From positions 1,488,001 to 1,552,000 of the forward strand of contig JAQSEB010000110.1 of NCBI GenBank assembly GCA_030063045.1: a stretch of 64,000 bases of DNA. Reading direction: 5' to 3'. Source of the DNA: Pratylenchus scribneri. Its lineage: Eukaryota; Nematoda; Chromadorea; Rhabditida; Pratylenchidae. Below, piece by piece: positions 1-11,517 of the stretch. Within the stretch, counting starts at the first letter, position 1, and each line of letters starts with the position of its first letter. The translations under genes and the position numbers were made by a program. The notes under the pieces were generated by a model that worked only from the letters and a program-made list of their open reading frames with translations, was not told the origin of the DNA and ran no database searches.

Positions 1-33
1 TTTTTGTATTTTTCTTCTTCAATTTCCAATTTT

Positions 34-1373
34 TTATTCTAAAACAAATTTGAAATCTTTGAATTGCCATCCTTCTTTGCCAAAATTCACAATTACTGAA
101 TCGCCATATTTGGCCAATGTGACGGCTGGAAAAAGTTGAAGTTGGACAAATTTTGATGATAAAGTAGCCCTGCCTGAATTTGAAAAATTAATAATTATTT
201 ACAAATGTAATTTTATTTTACCCAGCAATTTTCCATTCCAAGTGGCAAAATATTCCATTTTCATATTTGGATGATGACGAATTAGGCCAATTCCGATCCA
301 ATTCCCCTTCTTCAACCATTCATCGGGGCTTTGCTCAAATTCGGTCCAAATATCCTCAATCAAAATTCCATCAGTGTGCCAAATTCCAATTGAATTTATC
401 CCATTTCCAAGCCATTTGTTTTCCAATGGAAATTGCTTGTCACAAAATCCAATGCCAATGTTATAATTACTAAAAATGGAATTAAACGTTTATGCGAATA
501 TACAAAATTTATGAAAAATTTATCAAAAAACAAAATGTATTTCTTAAAAATGCATGACATTTAAGAAAATTCATCAAAAAAAATTTTACATAAAAATACA
601 TAAAAATTAGTAATCCAATATTAGTCTAATCTAACCTAAAACCTTCCTATTTAGTTGATTTAGTAAAATTTATTACTTGATTTGATGAAATAAATGTTAA
701 ATTAAAATTTAGGTTAAGCTTAGGCTTCAGTGCTAGAAGCATGAATTCTAGGTTAAGCTATCTAAACCTTTTTTCATCGGTCGCTTAAAGAGTTAATTTG
801 AAAGTTCTGTTAAATTTCAATTGAGCCAGATATAAATATAAATGATATTATTTCGCCTCAAAAAGTATATGTCTCAATTTTTAAACAAATATTTATTTTT
901 TTATTTAATTTTAAACCAATTATAAATTTAAATATAATACCATTCGGATATTTTGTTAATGATTTTCACTTCATAATAGAAGCCGATCGATGGATTTTGA
1001 GCTCTTAAATTAAAGTTCGGAATCGGCAAATTGGCACGAACGGAATTCGGTTCTAAATAAATAATTGTTAAAAAATTCCCACGATTTAATTTTTACCATT
1101 TGTACCAGCAGAATAGTTGGCCATGAGTCCATCATCAGAAATTGATAATATTGGCCCACTATCCTCTTTGTTCCATTTGTTGTTCTTCAATGCCTATAAA
1201 CTCCTCATTATTTTTTAATTTTTCCTTAAACATTTTTATTTACCTCTCTTATGCCCTTTATTATTTTCTGTACATTTCTTTCCAAAAGGCCATTTGGCAT
1301 TTTAGCCAGAAGACCCAAAGCATTATCAAATGGCAATGAAGCATATAATTCATTTAACAATTCGGCTGGCAAT
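34..1373 (-). CDS. SPRY-domain protein, paralogue 1 (apparently intact, 5' end unresolved)
   Basis: Five exons join in one frame on the minus strand: about 1244-1373, 1097-1193, 941-1052, 222-469 and 34-173, with the stop at 34-36. The first exon gives an LPAELLNELYASLP-like helix and a KMPNGLL motif. The later exons give a SPRY/B30.2 core: GFYYEVKI, IGIGFCDKQFPL, SIGIWHTDG, GNWIGIGLI, YFATWNGKLLG and FPAVTL near the C-terminus. SPRY domains bind proteins. Large families, some secreted (SPRYSEC), are known in cyst nematodes. No signal peptide is visible here, so a cytoplasmic role is as likely. All intron phases agree between exons, unlike the two neighbouring copies. The start codon was not found; paralogue 2 has a tiny first exon upstream, and an equivalent probably exists here above 1373. 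Confidence 0.75.
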
Positions 1374-1965
1374 CTGTCGAGAAATGGGTCTTTTTTGGGA
1401 AAACTTAAAGGAATAAATTCCTAGACTCGTTTTCCTTGCTTTTCGACAAGAAAAAGCAAATAAATTTTATCGCAAATAAAATATTTATTAAATCAAAAAT
1501 ATAATAAAAGCGCGAATAAACTATGCTTGCTTTGGTGGAGAAGGTATAGACGTGGAGAAGTGAGGATTTAGGTAAAAATCCACGGTTTAAATATGGCACA
1601 AAAATGGGGCGTGTTTGGACAAATAAATTCCAAAAATGGGCGTGTTATTTGTGTCAATAGAAGGGTCAATGATTAAACACAATAACACGTATAGAATGGA
1701 AAATATATGAGTCATCGATTGGGCAAAGAAATCGGGAAAAAATTCCAAGTCCAAGAAGGGAAGAAGGAATTTGAGGAAAATATGAAGAAGCGAGAAAGCC
1801 GAAGAAACTGAGTTGTTTTTAGAATAAAATTAAAAATAAAAGCTCGTTTCCACGACACTCCCGGCGCCAAAATAAAAATAATATGAGGAATTTAAATATT
1901 GTAATTTAATTCATCATCAAAATATATCCTTTTTCCTTATTTCTCCATTTTTGTTGATTTTTCAT

Positions 1966-2101
1966 TCACATTTCTTTCACATTACTTTTCACTTTCTCTT
2001 CCTTTTCAAACAATAAAGATTCAAACCAATCCACTACATTTTGAGTCACTGATACAATTTGCTCTTTCAACATTTTCCAGTTCAACGAATGGTTTGGAAA
2101 A
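1966..2101 (-). CDS. Possible orphan terminal exon
   Basis: An acceptor (AAAG before 2101) is followed by 45 open codons ending in TGA at 1966-1968. The peptide is charged and helical (contains VTQNVVDWFESLLFEKEEK) and its composition looks coding. It lies between two SPRY genes on their strand but belongs to neither reading frame. It could be the last exon of a decayed gene. No family recognised. Confidence 0.3.
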
Positions 2102-2510
2102 CTTTTATACTTTTAATAAAAATTAGCATAAATAACGCTTTCTTTTTATCAATTAAAATTTCAGTTTGTTTTGTTTGCAAAAGTTTTAGTCAATTTCAAA
2201 TTGAATAGAATTAAAAATAAGGGAATTGGATGAAAATTTTACAAAATTTGGAGATTTTTATTTTTAATGAAAATTTCCATTGATGAATAAATCGATGATT
2301 TAAAAATATTTTAAAATTTTTGAAACAACTACAAAAAATTTTGATATATGTAGATGAAAAAGCGACCTAAAAGTTATTGTTTTTATTAATCCAAAATTAA
2401 ATATTCGAATGGTCAAAAATATAAATGTCAACAATTTCATTTATCCAAAAATTTCAACTAACAAAATATAAAAAATTCATTTTCAATTATTAGTCCTTTC
2501 TCAATTCTCA

Positions 2511-3674
2511 TTATTCAAAGAAATCCTTGAATTTCCATTCCTCTTTCTTAAAATTGACACGGATCGATTCTTCAGAATGATACATATCGACGGCCGGGAA
2601 AAGTTGAAGATCGGCAAAATTCGAAGGCAATTTGGTTTTACCTAAAATTAGATGAAAATTTTATAAGGGATAAAAATTTTTAAGCATTTTTTTATTTAAA
2701 TAAAAAAAATATTTTTAATAATTTTACCTAATAGTTCGCCATTCCATTTGACAAAACATTCTATTTTTGAATTTGGTAGGTGGATTAGACCAATGCCAAC
2801 AAAATCGCCTTTATCGAAACTTCCATAGGCATTTTCGGATTCCATCCAGAATCCATCAATCCAAATTCCCTTTTTGCTACAAATTCCAATTGAATTAGAA
2901 TTTCTTTCCCATCCAAGCCATTTTCTTTTCAATGGAAATTGTTGGTCACAAAAACCAATGGTAATGGCTTTTGCCCTGAAAAATGTATTAAATATAAATT
3001 ATTGGTCAATTAATATCTTCATTATTATATTTAATTTATTGTGCCTGTGAAATTAAAAAAAATAAATATTATTTTTGTTTATTTTTAAATTATTGAAATT
3101 TATTTTTTCCCATAAATTTTGTTAGATAAAAATGAAAAATTCACCAATTTGATTTATTGAGAAATTGCATTTCAAAATAGAAAACAATTCTTGGTTTTTT
3201 GATGGCCTCAAATTGAATTTTGGAATTGAGAGAATAGCCCGAACGCAATTTATTTCTAAAAAATAATAATTTAGATTTTTAATTTTCTAAAATTCCCAAG
3301 TTTAATTTGACCATATGGGCCAGAATGTTTTGCTTCGAGTCCATTCTCAGAAACTGTTAACATTGTTCCACAATCCTGTTCGTTTAATTTGTTTTCCTTC
3401 ATTGTCTTAAATTCCTTATTATTTTTTAAATTTCTATAAGAATTTTACCTCCTTAATGCCATTTATCATTTTTTGGACATTTCTTGCCAAAAGGCCATTT
3501 GGCATTTTGGACAGAAGACCAAATGCATTTTCCAATGGCATTGAAGCGAATAATTCGTTCATTAATTCAGCCGGCAATCCACGACGACTAATTGTTAGTT
3601 TTGTCAGCTGAAATTAATAAATTATAAAATTTAATTCTTCGTAATTTTCTTACCTTATTCCCGGTTGAATTCAT
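2511..3674 (-). pseudogene. SPRY-domain protein, paralogue 2 with a one-base frameshift
   Basis: Six minus-strand exons are clear: 3654-3674 (ATG, 7 codons), 3449-3607, 3312-3405, 3145-3255, 2728-2975 and 2511-2641 (stop TAA at 2511-2513). They encode the same arrangement as paralogue 1: an LPAELMNELFASMP segment, then a SPRY core with GFCDQQFPL, GDFVGIGLI and CFVKWNGELLG. Exon 3145-3255 is 111 bases, against 112 in paralogue 1. The missing base lies near the TTGAGGCC stretch (about 3205). After it the frame shifts and a stop is reached early in the next exon. The intron after exon 3312-3405 also has a weak GTCAAA donor. Either this is a recent pseudogene or the assembly has a base error. The other five exons are well preserved, which favours a recent event or an error. 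Confidence 0.7.
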
Positions 3675-4775
3675 TTTTCGAATTAAATATTATTCTTTTT
3701 AATGTTCTAAATTTTATAAATTATTTCTTTCTAATAATTTTAAGGATAAATGTATTTATTTAATTAGAATTAAGGAAAAAAGAGAAAGGTAAAATATTTT
3801 ATTTTTCCCATTGCAAAAAAAGAATGACGAATATTGGGGAGAACAACCTTAATAGGGTCAAAATGAAGAATTTGAGCATTTTTTGATTAAAAATTGGACA
3901 TCAAATGGCAATCCCAGATTAAAATTGAAAAATTTTTGAGATGAATCATAATAATAATGATGGAATAGGCTTTGGGAAAATTGCCTCCTATTAAGATTTG
4001 AAATTTCAATTGAGTATTTAAATTTAAATTTGAATGGGAGGAGAGATCAAATAATGCAATTTTTCTTAATGGAATGAGAAGGAGAATTGATGGACGGCAT
4101 TTTGTCATTCCATCGAATTCATTGTCGAGCCAATTGGATGAATATGGATAAAATAAAAATTGTGAATATTCCAATCATTTTCCAATTCCCAATAATACAT
4201 CTACCCAATTCACATTTAAAATTAATAAAAAATACAAAAAAAAAATAGAGAAAAAATGCAAAAATATTCCTTCCGAAAAAAATTTGATTTTTGTTGTCAA
4301 TTTCCGAACCACCATGCATAATTTCTTTAATTAATTTCTTTTCAATTTTTCATTCTTTGGGTAATCGGATTTTACTTATGGGCCACTATATTTTTGAAAA
4401 TCTTTCAAATTATTAAGAAAAAAATATTATACTACCGAATTAATGACTTTCTATAAAGAAATTTAAATCTATCAAAATGATTGATCAAAATTTAATTTTT
4501 GCTAAAATTTTGAACTAAAAAAGAAAATATCCTCGAATTTTGGTATATTTTTCTTCATTTTTGGTCATAATTTTTAATTATTTTTCTAATCAATTCATCT
4601 CAATTTGAGCTCTAATTGCTAATTAAATCTAAAAAATTCATCCGAAAAATTAATTAGAAATAAAAATTTTATTGAATAACAAATGCATATATTTAGGATT
4701 AAAATTAGAATTTAAAAAAAAAAAAACTTTCAGAGGATTAATTAAAAATTATTTAATATAATTTGTCTTTAAAAA
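3675..4775. other. Intergenic region between divergent SPRY genes
   Basis: About 1.1 kb of very AT-rich DNA separates the start codons of two divergent SPRY copies, so it would hold both promoters. Two minus-strand open frames (3887-4319) show no splice-linked partners or coding composition. No other feature was seen. Confidence 0.4.
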
Positions 4776-5733
4776 ATGACTCAACAAAACAATATTCATC
4801 GTTGTAAATTGCCGGCTGAATTATTAAATGAACTGTTTGCTTCAATGCCATTACAAAATTCGTTGGGACTTTTGGCCAAAATGCCAAATGGCCTTTTGGC
4901 AAGAAATGCACAAAAAATGATCAACGTCATTAAAGAGGTGAATTTGAATTTACTAGAAAAGTTGAAAAAATGATAATGAATTTTTTAGGCCATGAAGGAG
5001 AACAAATGGAATGTTGAGGATTGTGGGTCAAAAATAATAATTTCCGAGAATAGATTGAAAGTCAAACATTCAGGGCCTAATGGTAAAAAATAAAATGATG
5101 AATTTTGAATAAAAAACTCTTTTTTTAGAAATGAATGCATTCGAGCTATGTTGCCAATTCCAAAATTCAATTTGAATTTGAAGGCCTTCACAAAACCGAT
5201 AATTGCCTTTTATTATGAAATGGAAATTTTGAATAAGTGTTTTATTTAAACTTTAATTCATTAGATTAAATTAATTATTCAGGCATGGCATCATTGGCAT
5301 TGGATTTTGTGACCAACAATTTCCATTGCAAGGCGAATGGCTTGGACATTCTAAAAATTTAAATTCAATTGGAATTTTCTCCAAAAAAGAAATGTGTATT
5401 GATGGATTTAGGACTCAATTCGAAAAAGCCAGTGGATATTTCGAAAAAGGCGATTTTGTTGGGATTGGTATAATTCAGCAGTCTAATTCATCAATGGAAT
5501 ATTTTGCCACTTGCAATGGCAATTTTTTGGGTAAAAAAATTTAAAATTAATTTTTTAAATATGGAAAAAAGAAAAACGATTACACAAAAATTTTAATTCA
5601 ATTAAAAAATATTCATTTACTTTTAGGAAAAGCCAAATTGCCTTCAAAATTTGCCGATCTACAACTTTTCCCGGCTGTCGATATGTACTATCCAGAAGGA
5701 TCTATCCACGCAAATTTTACGAAAAAGGAATAA
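4776..5733 (+). pseudogene. SPRY-domain protein, paralogue 3 with frameshift and early stop
   Basis: Five plus-strand exons: 4776-4937 (ATG), 4989-5082, 5129-5236, 5283-5530 and 5627-5733. They match paralogues 1 and 2 in order, in most exon lengths (94 and 248 bases repeated exactly) and in SPRY motifs (IGIGFCDQQFPL, GDFVGIGII, YFATCNGNFLG, LQLFPAVDMY). Exon 5129-5236 lacks one base near its start (GAATGC where paralogue 2 has AAATTGC), so exon 2 (phase 1) cannot join it in frame. The last exon stops at TAA 5731-5733, where paralogue 2 continues with a TGG codon and about eight more residues. Two independent lesions make a pseudogene the best reading. No signal peptide is visible. Confidence 0.7.
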
Positions 5734-6528
5734 AAATTCAGTGAATTCAAACTTGTCTTTGAATAAAAAGAATTGAGAATGACAAAATAATTGAGGATTG
5801 ATTTTTTATATTTTTTTTGCTAGTTAAATTTATTGGATAAATAAAATGTTGACATTTAAATTTTTGGCAATTTGAATATTTAATTTTGAATAAACAAAAC
5901 AAATACAATTCTTGGTTGCTGTTTTCATTTAATGACATTTGACATCAGCAGAGAGATGAGCGCTCTCTCTGATTTTTTATTGTTATTTCAAAAAATTTTA
6001 AAATATTATTTTTAAATTATTGATTTATTCATAAAAGGAAATTTTCATTAAAAATAAAAATCCTCAAATTTTGTAAAAATTTCATCTAATTGCCTTATTT
6101 TTATTCTAATCAATTTGAAATTCTCTAATTTTTTTTACAACAGTGAAATTGAAATGATAAAAAAGGAAGCATTATTTATGACAATTTTATTAAATGCATT
6201 GAATTTTAATAGTTGATCTTCTTTGAAAATTAGCAATGAATTTTTTAGGATTTTTTGAAATAGAAATTTTTTTTTTTATTTATCTAGAAGAAAATTTCAC
6301 AGCATTATTAAGTTTGATTTTTTTATCCACTTGAGGTCTTTTATCTTTGTTTGCTCATTTCTCTCATTTATCTTATGTAAAGCGAATTGCACTTTATCTC
6401 AAAAAATATCATCTATGCTGAATGGCCCTAACTTCTAATGTTGGTCACTATCAGCAATTTATTAATGAGTCATGGAATATATTACTTAAACACAATCGGA
6501 TATTTCCTTTTTCCCATCCAAAATTATT
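5734..6528. other. Intergenic, no feature seen
   Basis: AT-rich sequence between SPRY paralogue 3 and the minisatellite. No supported exon, repeat or RNA was found. Confidence 0.4.
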
Positions 6529-7096
6529 GGTAGTTGTTATCAGACTTTCCTATATTTTTTTAAGTCTAAATGAATTAATTCACTTATTTGGTAGTTGTTA
6601 TCAGACTTTCCTATATTTTTTAAGTCTAAATGAATTAATTCACTTATTTGGTAGTTGTTATCAGACTTTCCTATATTTTTTTAAGTCTAAATGAATTAAT
6701 TCACTTATTTGGTAGTTGTTATCAGACTTTCCTATATTTTTTAAGTCTAAATGAATTAATTCACTTATTTGGTAGTTGTTATCAGACTTTCCTATATTTT
6801 TTAAGTCTAAATGAATTAATTTTAATTCACTTATTTGGTAGTTGTTATCAGACTTTCCTATATTTTTTAAGTCTAAATGAATTAATTCACTTATTTGGTA
6901 GTTGTTATCAGACTTTCCTATATTTTTTTAAGTCTAAATGAATTAATTCACTTATTTGGTAGTTGTTATCAGACTTTCCTATATTTTTTTAAGTCTAAAT
7001 GAATTAATTCACTTATTTGGTAGTTGTTATCAGACTTTCCTATATTTTTTTATGTCTAAATGAATTAATTCACTTATTTGGTAGTTGTTATCAGAC
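6529..7096 (+). repeat. 60-bp minisatellite, nine full copies plus a partial tenth
   Basis: A unit beginning GGTAGTTGTTATCAGACTTT recurs near 6530, 6590, 6650, 6711, 6771, 6836, 6896, 6957, 7018 and 7079. Copies differ mainly by one T in a T-run, and one copy carries a 5-base TTTAA insertion. The unit stays open when it is a multiple of three, which creates false ORFs in this interval. The near-identity suggests recent expansion. Confidence 0.95.
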
Positions 7097-7590
7097 CTTT
7101 GCTAAATTAATTCAATAAAAGTTAAATTAATTGATCCTTCTTTTCCGTATTTCTCTTTTTCTGCTCAATTGCGGTCAAATTTGCATATGCCATAGATTTG
7201 TGAAGTGCGAATAAAAATCATTGTATCAGAATTTGGATCAAAATAATTCCCTCATGATGCTGCTTCCTTTTTGTTGCTTTTTTATGACTTATAAGAATAC
7301 AATTAAGATAAGATCAATGTTTTGTTGCTGATTATTTCGAGTATATCTCCCGACTTTTCATTCTCAATTTTTAATCAGAAACAAATCAATAATTTACAAA
7401 ATATTTATGCTTGATGCGAAAAAATTATAATAAAAATGAATCTATTTTAAGATGTTTTAATATAATTTGGGTTTTCGTTTAATGAGAAATTTTTATTTTT
7501 ATTCCATTTCTATTTTTGAAAATTATAAATATTTCTGCAATAAGATTTAGAAATGAGATAAAAAGTGTTATTTGCTATTTGCTTAAAAAG

Positions 7591-9115
7591 CGTGTTTATA
7601 TCAATGGCCAAAAACAGTGGATGAGCTGGGAGAAGCCAATTGTGCCAAAATTGGAACAACAACAAAATCAACAACAAACGAAATTGGGATTGGAGGAGGT
7701 TGGAAATAGGAAAACATGCTAATTTATGACACAATGATTATGCTTTTTAATTCAATTTTGACTGCATTTTTTATGAATACTTTTTATTATAATAGAATAA
7801 ATTACAAAATTCTATCAAAATTGATAGAATTCATTTAAAAAAAATTTTAATGGGACAACAAAATGGGAAAATGGGAAATAATATAGATCTGACAATTTAT
7901 GTCAAAAATAATTGAAGCCATTAAACACAAGATTGGCAAAAGAATTTTGAATAATTTAATTAATATTGTGAAGAATCTTTTTATTTTAGAATATTTTCAT
8001 AGAATATAGTTATTCTAAAATTTGTTCAAAAATTCTAAAATAAAGTCTATGCAATTTGACAGAGAATTTCGGGCTTAAGCTAATTATTAATTAAAGCATT
8101 TTAAACAATTGAGTCATTGTTAAATTATTTGCAATTTTCTCAACACTTTTATTTTAAGCAATCTTCAAATAATGTTGCACATCAATCAGCGGCGGAAAAT
8201 GACCCAAATACAGTGGAAGAGGGAAATGCGCGAAATGAGAAAGTGAATTAATAAATAATGGAATTTTAATGAAAAAAATTTTTTTAAATCAAAATGCCGC
8301 TGCTGAAAAGCCGCCATTGGTTTTTCAGAAAAGCGGGAAGAATAAACATCGATTAAGTCTATTGTTGCCAGAAGGGTCAGCTTGCACCCAAGCTTTACAA
8401 CAAGTCATTAAGATAGATTACCAAATTTCTTTTAATTTTATTCTTTTAAATCCAACTGCTATGAGTAAAACATTAAGAAAGCAAAATGTCGCTTTATGAA
8501 TTATTTAAAATAGGAAAAATTTGATGGCGAAAATAAACCATTTTTGTAAACTAGGTTTTTGGCCCATATAGTTCAATGAGACAATTGCTTTCTTAAATTT
8601 AATGAAATCCATGCTTATAAAAATTTACATATCTTTGACTTTAATAAACCAAAATTTGTTGAGGAAAAGTCGCTTATTTTACTAATTATTTTAACATTTC
8701 AAAAAAGTGAATAGCATAACACGAATATTAGTCTGAGGAAAAGCCGCTTATTTTTACAAAATGTTTTAATATTTAAAAAATTTTAAAAGCCACTTTTTAG
8801 AGGACATAGGGCTTTCAAATAGCATATCGCCTTCCTAAATTGGTTACTTTCTTTCTAGCTATTGGCCAAAAGGCCAAGGCATAATTAAATGTCCTGAATT
8901 CGCATTCTGAAAAATAAAACAAATTACAATAAAAAAGGAAAATCTGTTAGATATTTTATTAAATTTTTGCCAATTCCGGAACAATCGGATGCCATTTTCA
9001 GTACTGGAACATCAGCCAAACCAGCGATTCGGACTGTGATAATTTTATCAAAATTCAAAAATATTCCAAAAATAAAAATAGATTCCACCATCAGCCAGCA
9101 AAAATTATGGAGTGA
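7591..9115 (+). CDS. Weakly supported four-exon gene, unknown product
   Basis: Four plus-strand exons, all phase 0, join in frame: 7591-7698 (Gln-rich, contains KLEQQQNQQQTKLGLEE), 8159-8242, 8329-8403 and 9002-9115 (stop TGA at 9113-9115). The product is polar and low in complexity, with no recognised domain, and no first exon with an ATG was found. Support is the repeated phase-0 joining, AG/GT borders and a less AT-biased composition than the flanks. It could be a non-coding transcript or chance alignment of open segments. Confidence 0.35.
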
Positions 9116-9739
9116 ACATGCTGCTGCAAACAAATTTAGTCGATTCAAAGGGCAGAGTGCTTAAAGGGGTAAAATTTTAAATCATAATTGAAATTAAAAA
9201 TTTTAATTAATCAAAATGCTCTTTAAACTAAATTGAAAATTACCCAAAGGCACAATCACTTTCCTTTACTGCCTCCTAGGCTGAAACTGAATGGATGAGG
9301 GAAAATGCATTGAGGAAATACGCATTTGTATTGTAACCTTTTGTTGACTTTCGATTTAAGAATTATGATGAATCTCATAATTAAAATTTCAATTAAATAC
9401 TTGTTTAATTTGTATTTTTGGCTGAAGACTATAAGAAAAATAAATAAATTATTGTAAAAAATAATTTCAATTAAATGTCTTGAAAAGCTCCAAAAAAACA
9501 CTAGAAAATTCTTTTCTTCATTTTGTCGACTTGATGATTTAAAATGAGTCTCATAATTTTAATTTTAATTAAATAATTGTTTAGCTATGGATTTTTTGGA
9601 TGAAAAATTAATAAAAAATAATAAAAAATTTCTTTTTAATTCCTTAAGAAATTGTCAAAAAAACAATTTTAGCTGTTAAAATTTCAAAAATTTATTTAAT
9701 CCTATAATAATCACCAGGTAAGTGCAGTGCCAATTCCAG

Positions 9740-9871
9740 TACCGGACATTTGAAATGCAGAAGCCAGGTAAATTTTCACAATATTTATTCAAATTTTCAT
9801 TGCTAATTCTCATTTTAGCCGAGCATCGGCAAGTCGAGTGGAGACGGGGGCGGAAAAGGCCGTACAAATAA
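9740..9871 (+). CDS. Possible two-exon fragment with a basic tail
   Basis: Segments 9740-9767 and 9819-9871 join in phase 1 and end in TAA with a basic tail (EWRRGRKRPYK). The acceptor region (GCCAATTCC...CAG then TAC) resembles the acceptor of the last exon of the gene ending at 9115, so this may be a duplicated or alternative last exon. No family recognised. Confidence 0.22.
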   Translation, partial: YRTFEMQKPGKFSQYLFKFSLLILILAEHRQVEWRRGRKRPYK

Positions 9872-10456
9872 ATTTCAGTGGTTGATTTTTTTTAATTTTT
9901 TAATGTTTTTTATTTATTTGAAAATAAAATAAATGAGAAATTTAATTGATTAATTTATTTTATTGACCAATTTTGTCATTATTGAAAGAAAAGATGTGAC
10001 AAAATTGAGGATTTCCTAGCTGAACGAAGTGGCCAAAATGAGAGGTATAGTTATAGAAATAAAGCATGTATATTTTGCCTATTTTGTTATTTGATGTTAA
10101 TATTGGCATAAATTATGTTGGATAAAGAGTGGAAATGACCGCAACCTCCTTTATGAATATGGTACTTCCTAAATATAAATTCTTTACAATTTTTGGAATA
10201 TTAAATTTGAACCCAAAATCGATTCATTCAGCCCCTTTGGAACATCTTATTCCTTTACCTACACCATTGACCATTTCATCCAAAATCAAATCCCATTCCT
10301 CTGATTTACTGCTGATCACCTCAGGCCGAGTCTCGATCATTCTTAATATCTTTTTAAAAATTGTCTAAAAATTAATATTCTATATTCATCTAATTAAGTT
10401 TTCCGGAAAGCAATAATTGTAATAAAATTAGATTCTCAATCTCAGGAAAATTGTAA

Positions 10457-11075
10457 GGATCTGGGGACAAATCGTGGCATTTTTATTTCTGAACCGATCC
10501 GGGTGAGTGATAGCTCATTCGAAAGAGCTCGAAAAACTGAGTCGAACTAGGGGTGGGAGAAATTCGAAAACCCCCCAGGGGCTGAGTTACAGTATGCCGA
10601 AATTTGAAAAAGTGAAGGGTCCCCCCTATGGGTCGAGACTCGAAAATTTTTTGAAAATTTTTTTCGGTCGAATTATAGCTCAATCGACGCGTCTCGATGA
10701 GAGGAGCCCGAATCTGCCATTGGTTTTGCATAAAACTCAAAAAGAATGAAGTTATGACCTTTTTAATTTTCATAGTTAGGGCTAAGATTAGGGGCTAGGG
10801 ACTAGGTTTAGGGTCAGGGCAGGATGGGTTTTAGGGGCTAGGGACTAGGTTTAGGGTCGGTGGATGGGTTCTAGGGGCTAAGGGCTAGGGTTAGGTTAGG
10901 GTTAGGGGCTAGGGTTGTTAAAATTTCATCTTTGGGTTACTGTAACTCAGCCTCTGGGGGTTTTTCGAATTTCTCCCACCCCTAGTTCGACTCAGTTTTT
11001 CGAGCTCTTTCGAATGAGCTATCACTCAGCCGGATCGGTTCAGAAATAAAAATGCCACGATTTGTCCCTAGATTC
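10457..11075. mobile_element. Palindromic MITE with 8-bp target duplication and TTAGGG-like core
   Basis: Inverted arms of about 140 bp begin GGATCTGGGGACAAATCGTG at 10457 and end with its near-complement at 11075. The element is flanked by AATTGTAA on both sides (10449-10456 and 11076-11083), an 8-bp duplication as made by hAT-type transposases. No transposase is encoded. The centre (about 10778-10918) is a run of degenerate TTAGGG, CTAGGG and GGGGCTAGGG units. The left arm contains TCGACGCGTCTCGATGAG (about 10683), a motif that recurs in other elements in this window. Confidence 0.85.
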
Positions 11076-11517
11076 AATTGTAATTGTATATAGGAAAAAT
11101 GCATTTGCCTGACTATATCACATCCAGCATCCATAATTATCAAATATTAAACAAACCAAACCTTGCGCAAAGCCAATATTTTTAATGGAAATTGATGAAC
11201 TAAAGTTCGCAACCTTTTTTCACTCTCTGCTGATGAATTGCAAGGGGGGAACAGTGCCACCTCACTATTTTGTTTTATGTTTTTTTGCATCTATTTTAAT
11301 TGTTTAACTATTTTTCAATTCGTCGTCCACAGATGGGAAGACGACATCGTAAAATGAAGAGTTCTCAAAATGCATAAATCAAAAATTTCAGAGGGGGAAT
11401 GGCAATTTTGCAATTATTATGGCATCGATTATATGGTAATAAAATATTAATATTTGGAACAATTATGCTTAATAAATGGAAGGTAAATGTGGTTTCTCTT
11501 GCTTCAAAAGAATTTCC

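Noticed and set aside
6422..6941. ORFs with repeated LSLNELIHLFGSCYQTFLYF
   Set aside because: Direct translation of the 60-bp minisatellite. Copies of 61 or 65 bases break the frame and there is no sign of coding constraint.
6529..7096. Possible CRISPR array
   Set aside because: The copies are contiguous with no unique spacers, and the sequence is eukaryotic.
10129..10368. 79-residue plus ORF
   Set aside because: The minus strand shows a more protein-like stretch (MIETRPEVISSKSEEWDLIL) with a possible donor, but neither has a partner exon, so no gene was called.
10483..10773. Two opposing ORFs
   Set aside because: They lie in the arm of the palindromic element at 10457-11075; no coding family.
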